64,000 bases of DNA from Cerrena zonata (GCA_038087015.1 JASBNA010000080.1:62001-126000); one strand, 5' to 3'. Counted from the stretch's first letter, positions 26,097 to 36,932 are shown. Numbers and translations: made by a program. Notes: generated from the sequence alone by a model not told the origin.

Positions 26097-26811
26097 CACT
26101 GGACCGTAGCCTAAATTTTGGGCTTCATAAAAGTAAAGTAAAACTTTATAAAAAAGTCTCTTACAAAAGATGATTTTTAGACCTAAAAAATAATTTAAAA
26201 ATTCTGAATTGCAGCAGAAATTAATAAATCACAAAAACCTATGCAAATTCAGACTTTTGTATCCACTTTTCAGAGTTCAAAAAAGCTCAATTTTCATACA
26301 TTTTTTGCTGAGGCAAAATTCAGTATGCAAAATTCAACATCTTGATATACTTTTATTTTGTCAAAAATTATAATATAATTGTATATATTAAAATAAAGTT
26401 TTATAAATAGACAGCCTAAAGAGAAGATATAGACTACTATTCTTAATACATCATGGTCCCTGTCAATAAGACTATTTGATGGAGATACTTAGGTATACAA
26501 TACTATGCATCTTGCCAATTTAGCAGTTTAAATTTTATATCAGTTTTGGAAAAATAAATATATGTCAGAACTTTGAATTCTGGATTCCAAATTTTGCTCT
26601 AACAAAAAAATATCAAAATTGAGCCTTTTTGAACTCTAAAAACTGGATACACAAGTCAAAATTTATATAGCTTTTTGTGATTCATCAAATTCTGCTGCAA
26701 TTCTGAATTTTTACATCATTTTTTGGGTCTAAAAAGTATGTTTTGTAAGAGACTTTTTATAAAATTTTACTTTACTTTTATGGAGCCCAAAATTTGGGCT
26801 ACAGTCCAGTG
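26097..26811 (+). mobile_element. Family A MITE (copy A6) after integrase
   Basis: CACTGGACCG start, CAGTCCAGTG end, and an exact CAG duplication (26094-26096 and 26812-26814). Removing it keeps the post-integrase frame open through RQMAGRIGKNFKLF. Confidence 0.9.
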
Positions 26812-26974
26812 CAGGAAGAATTGGAAAAAACTTCAAACTATTCAGAAAAGGAGAAAAGGTGTGGCTGAAAGGAAAGAACTTGAACTTGGGGTATGAAAAC
26901 CACAAACTGAAACCCCTTAGAGAAGGACCCTTCAAAATTACTGAAGTTCTGGGACTGCTGACCTATCAGCTAAA

Positions 26975-27348
26975 CACTGGGCCGGAAACCAAATTCTAGG
27001 CCCAATAAAAAGGTGAAGAATCAGTCATAAAATGTAATGATTTTCAAGTAACTTTTCAGTCAAAAAAATAAAATGAAATTCAAAGTTCTTGCAATATTCT
27101 GTGTATGCAAAAAATAAATCTAAAACTTTAACTTTTTATTACAAAAAAGATGTGTCTTCAGTGAGAATTCACAGTTTTGAGCTCTATATTTTATAAAGAT
27201 CTTGTTTAGTTCTTGTATTTACAAAATGCTATCAGGACTTTGAATTTTATTTTATTTTTTGGACTAGAAAGTTACTTAAAAATCATTATATTTTATGACT
27301 GATTTTCCACCTTTTTAGTGGGCCTAGAATCTGGTTTCTGGCCTAGTG
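26975..27348 (+). mobile_element. CACTA-like MITE, family B (copy B1) at a breakpoint
   Basis: Begins CACTGGGCCGGAAACC and ends GGTTTCTGGCCTAGTG, with inverted arms of about 185 bp. Flanking triplets AAA and TAT do not match. On its left is the gypsy 1 frame (LLTYQLN). On its right the frame does not continue, so the chromodomain end and 3' LTR are missing. The strand is by loop orientation. Confidence 0.8.
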
Positions 27349-27569
27349 TATATGAGACTTGATTATTGAGTAAACAGAACTCGCCTGTGGCATGGTCAAT
27401 GCGCCTCCAAAGAGTAAAGATGCCTTCCAACCTAGACTAGGCACCATCTTCTGTGAGAGATCATCAATCAACAGTTAGCCTGAATAGGTAAATCAAATGC
27501 AATTGAAACATACTCATAGTACATATACTTTCCTCGAATTCAATAACTCAATCATAAGGCCTGTCAGCT

Positions 27570-28262
27570 CACTGGATCATAGCCCAAATTTTAGGCTTCA
27601 TAAAAGTAAGGTCAAATTTTATAAAAAGTCTCTTATAAAACATGATTTTAAGCAGCTACAAATTGTCAAAAAATGCAGAATTTGATGAATCATAAAATTC
27701 TTAGCTAATTCAGACTTTTGTATTCAGTTTTTAGACTTTAGAAATATTGAATTTTTGTCAATTTGTTAGTGGAGAAAAGTTCGCTATACAAAGTTCAAAC
27801 TTTTGACATACTTTTGTTTCTCCAAAAGTGATATAAAATTTAAACTGCTAATTTGAAAAGGTCAGTGATATTGCATACTTGAATATCCCTATCAGATAGT
27901 ATAATTGACAAAGACTATAATTTACCAACAATAGTAATCTATATATTCTCTCTAGACTCTCTATTTATAACACTTTATTTTAATATATTCAATTATATTA
28001 TGATATTGAGAGAAATAAAAGTGTATCAAAATTTTAAATTTTGCATAATAAATCTTTCTCCAATAAAAAATAAACAAAAATTCAATATTTCTAAAGTCTA
28101 AAAATTGGATACAAAAGTCTGAATTGGCCAAGGATTTTATAATTCATCAAATTCTGCATTTTTTGACAATTTTTAGCTGCTTAAAATCATGTTTTATAAG
28201 AGACTTTTTATAAAATTTGACCTTACTTTTATGAAGCCTAAAATTTGGGCTACAATCTAGTG
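27570..28262 (-). mobile_element. Family A MITE (copy A7)
   Basis: Starts CACTGGATCATAGCCC and ends with a mutated GGGCTACAATCTAGTG. Flanking triplets GCT and CAG do not match. It has a short internal deletion in the arm relative to A5, its closest relative by eye. It lies in non-coding sequence, so it cannot be tested by frame continuity. Confidence 0.8.
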
Positions 28263-28777
28263 CAGACATATGGCGATAGTGCACCATAAAGCTAGTGTGG
28301 TAGTCTCTAAGCACTGCTTTATCTGGTGCCTAATAGCTGTTCAGTAGGATGCACATCTGAGAATGATGGGTGCTGCTTACCAGGTAATCGGACATAAGCG
28401 GGCAGCTGTAACACTTGTTGATTATTGAGGGAGGCTCCATGAGTTGAAGCCAACACACTGCTCACTGTCTCGAATATATCTCTGGTGGTTGTAAACTTTC
28501 CATTGCGCTGGTCAGAGGCTGATCTCAACTAGCCTGCAGACAAGACTTGCGCGGGCCTCGATGCACATTGGTAGGCCATGACTGGATTATAATCAATGGG
28601 TTATGAAACCTAAGCTCTTTGTGAGTCAGGCTGGGTCAAAGAATCCCACTCAGAAGCTAAGTGGGGCTTCTAACCCTCGGGACCATGCTAATTAGACTTT
28701 CGACTGACTCCAATATAAAATAATGTTTGGCATAATTAAATACATTTGGGAAGAAGTCTGATCAGATAAGGCTGAGA
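28263..28777. other. Unassigned sequence between A7 and C2
   Basis: A minus-strand frame of 69 codons (28528-28319) has even composition but no recognisable motif. It may be a relic of another repeat. Nothing else is seen. Confidence 0.3.
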
Positions 28778-29265
28778 CACTGGGTATAACACTGAATTTT
28801 ATAGCATAAAAAAGCAAGGAAAGATTTTAGAAAAAGTCCCAGCTTTTTTACTAGACTTTGTATTCTCAAAAATCAAAAAAGATTTAGAATAGCTGTAAAA
28901 TCTTCTGCAGTTAAAGAAGATGAAAAGATTCAGAATCTTTGGTCTCATGAAAACTTCTATCACTTAATCTACAGGCCTATTGACCTACTTACTAGTTGAC
29001 CTAAAGCTATATTAGATGGTTAGTAAGTAAGTTGATAAGTTAACAAGTTGATTTATAGGCTAATAGACTGGTTTGTTGAGCAATAGAAAATTTTATGAGA
29101 CCAAAAATTCAGACTTCTTTCATCTTCTTTAGCTACAAAAGATTTTACAACTATTCTGAATCTTTTTTGATTTTTTAGAATACAAAGTCTAGTAAAAAAG
29201 CTGGGACTTTTTCTAAAATCTTTCCTTGCTTTTTTATGTTAAAAAAATCAGTATTATATCCAGTG
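28778..29265. mobile_element. Family C MITE (copy C2)
   Basis: Begins CACTGGGTATAACACTG and ends GTATTATATCCAGTG, with the same structure as C1 (arms of about 200 bp, central TAGTAAGTAAGTTG palindrome). Flanking triplets AGA and TGT do not match, so no target duplication is visible. Confidence 0.78.
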
Positions 29266-29647
29266 TGTACATCCTAGATGCACACCACTCACCACACTTA
29301 TCTGGTATATGGTAGCCATTATAATTTCATTATTGTATTGGACTGTAGTCCTCGCTGTAGCTCTCTCATATACATCTTTATCAGCGATAGCAACTCCACA
29401 CATCTTGAAGGCATATAACTAATCATCAATTTGTACTTTTTGTACTCGCATATGTAACATCCTAAGACCAGCTTGAACAATATGGAAGTAATAACATCTG
29501 AATCTTATAAAAATGTGAGACTGCCAAAAGAGAATTGTGCGCAAAGCATAGAAAGTAACAAAAAGATAAGTATAGAAAGGGATCACATAGAGAGCAGAAA
29601 GCAAAGACGTCTGAAAGGTGTGAATAAACAGAGATGTCCAAAAATCA
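29266..29647. other. Unassigned sequence between C2 and B2
   Basis: A 76-codon plus frame (29473-29703) runs into B2 and is lysine-rich. No family is recognised and it is not considered a gene. Confidence 0.3.
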
Positions 29648-30020
29648 CACTGGGCCGGAAACCAAATTCTAGGCCTAATAAAAAGGTGAAAAATCAGTTA
29701 TAAAATATAATGATTTTCAAGTAACTTTCTAGTCAAAAAAACAAAATAAAATTCAAATTTCTGATAGCATTTTGTAAATACAAGAATTAAACAAGATCTT
29801 TATAGAATATGGAGCTTAAAACTGTGAATTCCCACTGAAAACACATTTTTTTTGTAATAAAAAGTTAAAGTTTTAGATTTATTTTTTACATACACAGAAT
29901 GTTGTAAGAACTTTGAATTTTATTTTATTTTTTGATTGAAAAGTTACTTGAAAATTATTACATTTTATGACTGATTTTTTACCTTTTTATTAGACCTAGA
30001 ATTTGGTTTCTGGCCCAGTG
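29648..30020 (-). mobile_element. Family B MITE (copy B2), left edge of the giant palindrome
   Basis: Begins CACTGGGCCGGAAACC and ends GGTTTCTGGCCCAGTG. Flanks TCA and GAT do not match. The inner about 280 bp are essentially identical, in inverse orientation, to B6 at 47861-48233. The outer about 90 bp differ from B6 at about 13 positions by hand count. The palindrome boundary therefore lies inside the element, near 29735. Confidence 0.8.
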
Positions 30021-30054
30021 GATAGCACATGAACAATCACCAGACTAGCTTACT

Positions 30055-30237
30055 TGTCAGTTCTCCCACATGACATCATCCTAGTCTAGACAGTTCCATT
30101 CTCTTGTGTAGTACAGCCACAGTCCCTAGTATATAAACCCAGTAGCTCTAGCTTGTATTCCTTAACCTGACCTAGGCAATCTACCCTTTCTTACCCCATT
30201 TAACTTGTACCTGTGTGAAAGGACTTTGCCTGTAACA
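30055..30237 (+). mobile_element. LTR-like fragment, left arm
   Basis: Ends TTTGCCTGTAACA like LTR 19203-19547 and contains TATATAAACCC, then CCTTAACCTGACCTAGGC, the same core found in that LTR. The upstream end is uncertain (TGTCAG at 30055 is a candidate) and no target duplication is seen. No gypsy coding sequence follows, so it is a solo or truncated LTR of a related family. Confidence 0.5.
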
Positions 30238-32504
30238 GGAACTATAAATATCCCTGGAATATTTTAGTTTTCGCACTTTTTGCCAGTTTATGCAGCCTAA
30301 AACCAAAGGGGTTTGACTTATGGAGGAAATAAAGGGTGCAAATGATAGAGCAGCCCAAATGACATATATTTCATCTCAAATTTCATTCCAAATGGTGAGA
30401 AATTGGTGTTGGGAGGGGGTGTCTAATTTATATGATAGTATCTAATTGACTGATTGAAGACAGTATACCATCTTTTCTCAATGTGTAAAAAATCTAAACT
30501 ATATTGTATTAAATAGCTAAGAACCTAAGCTATTATTTGAGCCTCCCAAAACCTCCATCTGTCAGAAGTTAGGTGACCTATTGATACAAATTGCTAGGGT
30601 GGACTGCTTTTCAGCACTAGACAGTAGCTGTTTTTAGAATTTTAGAATAGTATCTGCATTTATAAAGAGATGAGAGTGTAGATATTATATTTGAAATTAT
30701 ATAAGATGTTGATAATGGTGGTAGAGAGTTAAAAAATAAATATAGATTTTAAAGAGATTTAACTCTTATATATCTTATTATATAAGATTCAAACTCAAAT
30801 AAACTTTATCTTTAAAACTATATCTACTAATACAAATCTATTGAGGAGTGGAGAAAAAAATAATATTAAATCTAGAGTTTTTTTAATAGTATTTTACCTA
30901 GATATATTTAGAGTTAGCCTTTATCACAGAAGATAAAAAATATATTTACTTTTGATTGTTATTATCTCATTATTTCTATCACATCTTTGCTATTATAGCT
31001 TTAAATTTGATTATAACTGCTAGATTTAAATATATTTTAGATCATATATCTATCTATTATAATGTTTTTTATTTTATTTATTTTAAAAGTTATTATAGCA
31101 ACTTATTTCTAATATACTAGTAGTGACTGTTTTCTAGTTTGATATGCTCTACTTTATTTTATATTGAGTAGTTTTATTGATACTTATTGTAGCATTTTTT
31201 ATTCTTTATTTTGATATATATTCTATCAAAGTTGCTGCAACAACTTTTATCTAGAGCCCTGGGTGACTAGAATTACTATATATAGAGCCTGAAGTTTTCA
31301 TAGTTAGCTCTCACTATGAAGGATAAGAAACATAGTAAGACAAATATACCTAGGTCAGATCTAAGATCTAACTATATATATAGTTAAAGGTAACTGTCCT
31401 TTTTAGTTAATCAGATTTAAAAAAATATGTCATGTATTGTCTTATATATATTATAAAGTCTAGCTATATGATATTGGGTCTTCTCTTATTGCTTAATCAA
31501 TTGTTTACTTTCTTTATAAATATTATAAATATTTGTTTGTCTTATTAGATTACTTATATCATAAAACATCTTAGCATATATATTATAAAGTTGATCTATG
31601 TAATAATGTTTAAGCAACAAAAGAAGACTTAACATAGATATTTGTTTCACTTATTAGATTGCCTAGGTCTAGATTGACTATATTATAAAGCATCTTAGGC
31701 TTTCTCTCATCAATAGGACATAATATGTTTTAAATTATATAAGAATAAGACTAAGGGGAATATCTATATTAGCAGTACATATTGAAAATGCACAGGTCCT
31801 AATATATTAATATAAGATCAGAGATAAAGATGATGAGAGAAAGTATTTAAAATTTAAAGAATATTGCAACATTCAGTATATGCATAGTATGTATCTGGAA
31901 TACACATAGTAAAGATTTTTTCTTATAACTTTAAAATACAACTAATACAAAAAAAGATTTTTGGTATTTTTCTAATAGTATTACAAGATCATAGTAAGAT
32001 ATATAAAACTTGAAAATTTAAGCATATTATGCAACCCAGTTGAATCTACAGCAAGTCTTAGGTAAACACAGTTATCAGAGTAATAGTCTATACCAAGATG
32101 TGATAGGTCTTGACTTGAGTGACCTTAGGAGATCTATCTAATTCTGCTTTGATAAACAGCTTTCTTGCTATAGGAAATATATTGTTACCAAGCTTTACAG
32201 ATAGAGAGAACAGTCTGGGTTTCAGATTCTTAAGGTTGAATAAATACAGCTCTTTTTTTATACCATTACAATCTAGAATTAATATCAGTAACAAAACTAT
32301 TTCAAAAGAATTTATAAAATACCCAGTGAAGAAATTGTTTGTATCAGTTTGAGTAAAGTTAGCCTAATCATCTGAAGGATCGAGTTCAAGGAGATTGCAA
32401 TGTAAATGAATAGACTTTAAAGAAATGATATCACACTTTTGTAACAAATTCTGAGACCTATACCAATACTAGCATATGTGTGCAAGTTTTTTTATACTAT
32501 TCAA
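30238..32504. other. AT-rich non-coding stretch, left arm
   Basis: No coding potential. A diverged direct repeat is visible at about 31520-31580 and 31640-31700 (GATATTTGTTT...TTATTAGATT blocks). Around it an imperfect inverted pair sits at about 31480 and 31605 (TCTTCTCTTATTGCTTAA against TTTAAGCAACAAAAGAAGA). At about 31355 CCTAGGTCAGAT is the reverse of the LTR core seen elsewhere, hinting at an eroded minus-strand LTR. A minus frame at 32294-32088 has no known motif. Confidence 0.35.
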
Positions 32505-32716
32505 ACAATATAAAAAATGTACAGTGCATTTTACTATGTATTCTATGCTCTTTGAATAATATACAGAATATACAATGTATTTTATTATATATTCTATGTT
32601 GTTTGGACAACATACAGAGTGTACAATATATTTTACTATACATTCTATATTGTTTGGACAATATACAGAATATACTATATATTTTACCATATATATTTTA
32701 TGTTGTTTAGACAACT
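32505..32716. repeat. 51-bp tandem repeat, four units (left arm)
   Basis: Units of about 51-54 bp built around ACATACAGAGTGTACAAT and ATTCTATGTTGTTTGGAC. As 51 is 17 codons, frames stay open on both strands for about 76-81 codons with a 17-residue repeat. This is a structural by-product, not evidence of a protein. Confidence 0.8.
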
Positions 32717-33002
32717 TATCAATTAGCAGTAAATAAAAATAACATTTATTGAAGAGTTTTCTGTAAATTATTTATTAAAAACATATACAGCTTTGATAGA
32801 ACCTCAAAGTATTTAATAAAGATATAAAGTAATAAATTTTAAAAAGGAGTGGAGCCATTCAAAGTAGGCAGGTCAGTAATTTAATTTAATTTAATTAATT
32901 TATCTAAAAAAGAATTTTACTATTGTAACAAAGATTAAAAATTTAACACTTAATATAATTATATTATATCTCCTTAATTAAATATAAATATATAAATTAT
33001 AT

Positions 33003-33074
33003 ATTTTTCTTCCAGATTTGAACCAGAATTGACATTTTAGAAGAATGTAGTTTTAACTATTAAACTAAGAAAAA
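33003..33074 (-). tRNA. tRNA-Arg(UCU), mitochondrial type, left arm
   Basis: Folds as a 72-nt cloverleaf on the minus strand. The acceptor is TTTTTCT/AGAAAAA (7 bp), the D stem GTTT/AAAC with an 8-nt loop, and the anticodon stem ACATT/AATGT with loop CTTCTAA (anticodon TCT). The variable loop is CAAT, and the T stem TCTGG/CTGGA carries loop TTCAAAT. All stems pair, allowing two G-T pairs. It reads AGA. Being in a nuclear copy of mitochondrial DNA, it is probably not a working gene. Confidence 0.82.
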
Positions 33075-33607
33075 ATAATAATAAAATTTTGCTATAGTAT
33101 CTATATTTATATAAATTAAAATTAAACATAATATTAAAAAATAAAACTAAAAATATAATTATTTAAACCTTAATATTTAATATACCTATACTATAACATA
33201 TCTAAAAATCTAAAATAATATATACATATTAACTATAGGCCGGAGCCAGGGCAGAGCTAAATAAAACAAACTCTAAATAATAATTTTAACTACTTTTACA
33301 ACAAATATAAAATTGAGGCATAAATAAAAATAAAAATAATAAAGATTTAATTAACTCAACTAAGCCAGTCTAAGCCAGTGGGCATAGGCTCTTAAAAGGC
33401 AGGACCTTGATTCTTTTATTGTATTCACTAACTTATATTTATCCAGTATACAGAACAGGGTTCAAATTAATAAAATTTAAGGTTGGAGCAGCAAAAAGTG
33501 ATGTAAGTAGGGGGTTTTAAATTTATAATAAAACCAGGGGCGCTAGTTATAAAATTCTAAATTAATAAATTAAATAAATAAATAGAAATAATAATTGATT
33601 ATAAAGA

Positions 33608-34122
33608 CTAAAAAAATCTTTGACCCATAGATACAGTTATGCTGAATATACCTTTTCTATTTGTTTTAGTAAATTTAGAAGATGTAATAATTTGAGCATT
33701 AGTTCTAATTATAGTACCTTTTTGAATTCTTTTAACTGTTTTTCTAGGAATTGTTTTTTGAGAAAAAAGTCTTTCAGCTAATTTCACACTAATACCAGTA
33801 ATAAAAGTAGGATTAATAGGATTAACTTTAGATTTATTATTATTTAAAATACCTAGATATGCAAAAGTTCTATAAGCAAAATATCTAAAAGGTCTTCTAA
33901 ATTTATCACCCAATAATTCAAGAGTTTTAGCTAAAATATGAGTTTCATTATAACGATAATGTAATCTAACTAATTCAAGTTTTACAGGTTTTCTCAGGAA
34001 TTTACTTAATTTAACATACAATAATTGAAATTTTTTATGATTATAAGCTAAATATTTTTTAAAAACAAACTTTTTAAATAATAAAACAAATATATAACAA
34101 TTGTAAATACTACAAAACCTTT
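33608..34122 (-). pseudogene. rps3: Mitochondrial ribosomal protein S3, C-terminal part (left arm)
   Basis: The frame is open from about 34122 to the TAG ending at 33608, about 170 codons. It contains LVRLHYRYNETHILAKTLEL, then a Pro-Ile-Asn-Pro-containing link, GISVKLAERL, a PRKTVKR basic segment, and the terminal FTKTNRKGIFSITVSMGQ. This order is characteristic of the C-terminal half of fungal mitochondrial Rps3 (Var1-like), the small-subunit protein encoded in most fungal mtDNAs. The N-terminal half is missing. The frame stops at 34122, immediately next to the opposite-strand endonuclease sequence, so it was truncated by a rearrangement. The reading frame itself is undamaged, which fits a recent transfer. 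Confidence 0.75.
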
Positions 34123-34124
34123 AG

Positions 34125-34805
34125 GTTTAACCCTAAATTCAAATAGTAACAACCTTAAAACTAAATTAAATAAGGTTGATAGATCAAAGTTTATTATAGA
34201 AAGTCCTTTAAATGAAATATTATTAGGTGATGGTCATGTTTAAAAAAGAAGTTTAAATGGTAATTTTTAATTTATGTTTGGGCAAAGCAGCTTAAGATCA
34301 CATCACTTAAATTATTTTAAATATGTTTTAAATTTATTTAAACCTACCTTATTTATCTGAAACATTTAAATTAAAAGAAAAAATGTTTAAAGATAATAGA
34401 ACTAATAATATCTATAAATCTGTTAATTTTGCAACATTATCTTTACCTTGTTTTAATCAATATAAAACTCTTTTTTATCAAAATAATTAAAAAATAGTAC
34501 CTATTAATATACAAGAACTATTAACTCCAATAGGTTTATCATACTGGATTATGGATGATGGTTCTATTCAAAATAAAGGTTTGCATTTAAATACTTATGC
34601 TTTTAACTTAGAAGATGTTTTAAAATTAAAATCTACTTTAGAAAATATGTTTGGAAATAATTCATTAAAATGTTCTATTTATAAACATAAAAAGGGACAT
34701 AGAATTTATATCTTTGAAGAAAGTATGGATATATTAATAAATAATATATCTATATATATGTATAAGGATATGCTTTATAAATTAAACTCTAGGCCTACAA
34801 AATAA
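34125..34805 (+). pseudogene. LAGLIDADG homing endonuclease remnant of a cob intron (left arm)
   Basis: The plus-strand reading has a first LAGLIDADG-type motif (ILLGDGH, about 34217-34238) followed by SLNGNF and FGQSSLRSHH. After frameshifts comes the second motif SYWIMDDGS (about 34538-34565) with GLHLNTYAF following, and an open end to 34805 (NSRPTK then stop). Two motifs about 110 residues apart match single-chain two-motif enzymes, which cut intronless alleles to spread group I introns. At least two frame breaks (about 34241 and 34345-34500) inactivate it. It sits directly upstream of the last cob exon, so it belongs to an intron in cob. Confidence 0.78.
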
Positions 34806-35148
34806 ATAAATGATCTTTTGCCTTTCTACGCAATTTTAAGATCAATACCTAATAAATTGTTAGGAGTTATTGCCATGTTTGGTTCTCTATTAATTTTATT
34901 AGTGCTTCCTTTAACTGATTTATCTAGAATTAAAGGTTCACAATTTAGACCATTAATGAAATTAGCTTTCTGGTTTTTTGTTGTTGATTTTCATTTTAAT
35001 ATGGATTGGGTCTCAACATCCTGTTAGCCCTTATGTTGAAATAGGTCAAATATCAACTGCATTTTACTTTATATGGTTCTTAGCAATTGTACCTGCTATA
35101 GGATTAATAGAAAACAGTTTATTTGATACTGTTTTAGATCAAAAATAA
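34806..35148 (+). pseudogene. cob: Cytochrome b, last exon (left arm)
   Basis: Reads [31 protein letters not shown] and [12 protein letters not shown], then FWFFVV; after one frameshift near 34990 it continues [16 protein letters not shown] ... FYFIWFLAIVPAIGLIEN to a TAA at 35146-35148. These are the C-terminal transmembrane helices of cytochrome b, the catalytic core subunit of complex III. Upstream exons are absent. The single frameshift marks it as a nuclear pseudogene copy. Confidence 0.9.
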
Positions 35149-36060
35149 AAATAGAATCAATCCCCCTGCCTTAACCACTGGCTCATTTTTATTTTTTGTT
35201 TTGTTTGTTTGTTTTTTGACTTAAGGTTAAAAGGGAATTTTAGGCTTTTAATTTAAAAATAAAATAAAAAATTACTATAAAATAATTAATGTTATTAAAT
35301 TTTAAAGTTTACTTTGGTAATACAATATACTTTATAGTTTTAATTTAAATTTATAAATTTTCAAGAAGCCTTGCACAGCTAAGCCAGTGGTTAAGGCAAA
35401 ACCTTTAAAGGGCAGAAAAAGGCAGGGATTTTGGTACAGCCAATAGTCAAGGCAGAATAAAAAAAACCTTTCTATATAAATTTAAAAAGGTAATTAATAA
35501 TTAAATAATGGTAATATCTAATTTTATTTTTTTAAATAGTATTTAATTTATTATTTTTAATAAAAGAGTCTATTATATAGTAAAAGATTAAATTTAATAC
35601 TAAAAAATATTTTTTTTAACTTTTTTAAATTTTTTTTACCTTTTTTAAAATTGAGATTTATTGATTAAACTATTAAACATAATAGTCTAATTTTTTGTTT
35701 TTCTTTCTTAGTGATTGGTTATTTATTTATTATAGTTATATTCTATTTTTAATTAAATTATGCAATTAATATAAAATGTAATATTTAAGGAAAAGAGGGG
35801 AGTCAAGGGTTTATCCCAACAATTAGCAATTGCACATACTTACTAATGTATAACTCTTCCGAAATTTAATAAAAGGACACAGGACAACACAGAGTGCAAC
35901 TGGAGACCAGTGTTTAGGCAAGGATATGAAGCAACCCTTTTTTTAAAAGATTCCATTTAGTGGGCAGAGCATAGACTTTCAAAGGCCAAGACAAAGCTAA
36001 AGATTATTAATTAGTCTTTATCAGGGTTTGAAGTCACAATAAATAAATAAATATAAAATC

Positions 36061-36932
36061 TGTAACTCTATATAGTAAAAATATTATTTACTATATTTTG
36101 ATCATTATTAAGTGATGCTGTATTAAATAGAGAACTGTTTGTGACTTAATTGTAGCAATCTTATTAGATGCAAAAAAATTAGCTAACATATTGTCAGAGT
36201 ACAACAAAAAAAACCAAGTAACTTTACAAATAGACATTTTTTGAATTGGTAAAAAGATATTTTGTTTAATATTGTTAATAATAGTTTCAAAATATATAGC
36301 TTTTTTGGACCCTACTTTTAACTAGGAGATTTTACAAACTTATAATTTTTAATGTCTTTTATGAACATATGATATCTTGTGAATTAACCAAAATATTACT
36401 AGAATATTTAGAAAAACATTTTGATCAAATAGACAGACTAAGGTCATGACTCCTTCTAATAGTCAACATGCTCCCAGTTTATTTATAGTTTTATTCTCTC
36501 TTTCTCAACACTTGTAACTCTGCCTACTCAAAGTGACACAATGCAGCAGTTGTTTGCAAACCTACAAGGTCTATTTGGCAGTATACTAGACGAGAAGTAT
36601 ATCATATAGTATATATCCTAAAATGACGATGCCTGACATGCATCAGTGCTATTCCCAATAAATCTGAAGTTCAAAAAAGGCTGGATCGGTTAGACAGTGG
36701 CTATATTATATTGCATCAAGAGCTATGCTTTGCTCTCAATGAGAGTAGGAAGATATATCATCTTTCACTGAATGTCTTGGAGATGATCTTCCAGTCTGTC
36801 CTCCTTCCTTAGGCTGGTGGACATGCTGACCATAAATCTCTTATTTCTGTGATCCAAGTTTGCAGGGCCTGGAGAAAGATCACCTGTGACAGCTCTCAAA
36901 TTTCTATCAAGCAACTTTGGGCATATTGCTGG
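36061..36932. other. Non-coding stretch between NUMT and B3 (left arm)
   Basis: AT-rich sequence passing into more balanced composition after about 36430. No coding frame or RNA gene is recognised. Confidence 0.35.

Larger units (their letters stand above)
20969..26974 (+). pseudogene. Ty3/gypsy pol of element 1 (protease end, RT, RNase H, integrase)
   Basis: Pieces in order: protease C-terminus (SLGDQDIILG, 20983-21075); linker with ELLISYI (about 21264); RT from 21480 with [25 protein letters not shown] and [10 protein letters not shown]; after A3 the palm with YMDN at 22791-22802, where YMDD is expected; after A4 RNase H with LETDASKFAL and EIYDQEMLGI; after A5 the integrase zinc finger (HDHHNLPVIGH ... 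CAVCQQ), MDWVTGLP, ILDQGLQF and TDGETE, so the D,D,E triad is visible; after A6 the post-integrase segment ending at PFKITEVLG. Four A elements and their 3-bp duplications interrupt the frame at positions that rejoin in frame. At least one frameshift (about 21725) and stops at 21576, 25287, 25377 and 25844 show it is dead. Most of the stops fit CGA to TGA or TGG to TAG. The chromodomain present in gypsy 2 is absent because the frame ends at B1. Confidence 0.85.
32870..36060. other. Mitochondrial DNA insertion (NUMT), left arm
   Basis: Very AT-rich sequence carrying a mitochondrial-type tRNA-Arg, an rps3 C-terminal frame, a LAGLIDADG endonuclease remnant and the last cob exon. It also has short GC-rich clusters such as TAAGCCAGTGGTTAAGGCA (about 35374) and related AAGCCAGTGGGCA (about 33362), typical of fungal mitochondrial spacers. 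Frameshifts in cob and the endonuclease show it is not a working mitochondrial genome. The borders are approximate and set by loss of these features. Confidence 0.75.

Noticed and set aside
16909..26811. A elements as introners (spliced introns made by transposition)
   Set aside because: Ends are CACTGG/CCAGTG without GT-AG borders at the insertion points, target duplications are retained, and the host frames are dead for other reasons.
32870..36060. Window as part of a working mitochondrial genome
   Set aside because: The cob exon and endonuclease are frameshifted, rps3 is truncated, and nuclear-type spliced genes, gypsy and CACTA elements surround it.
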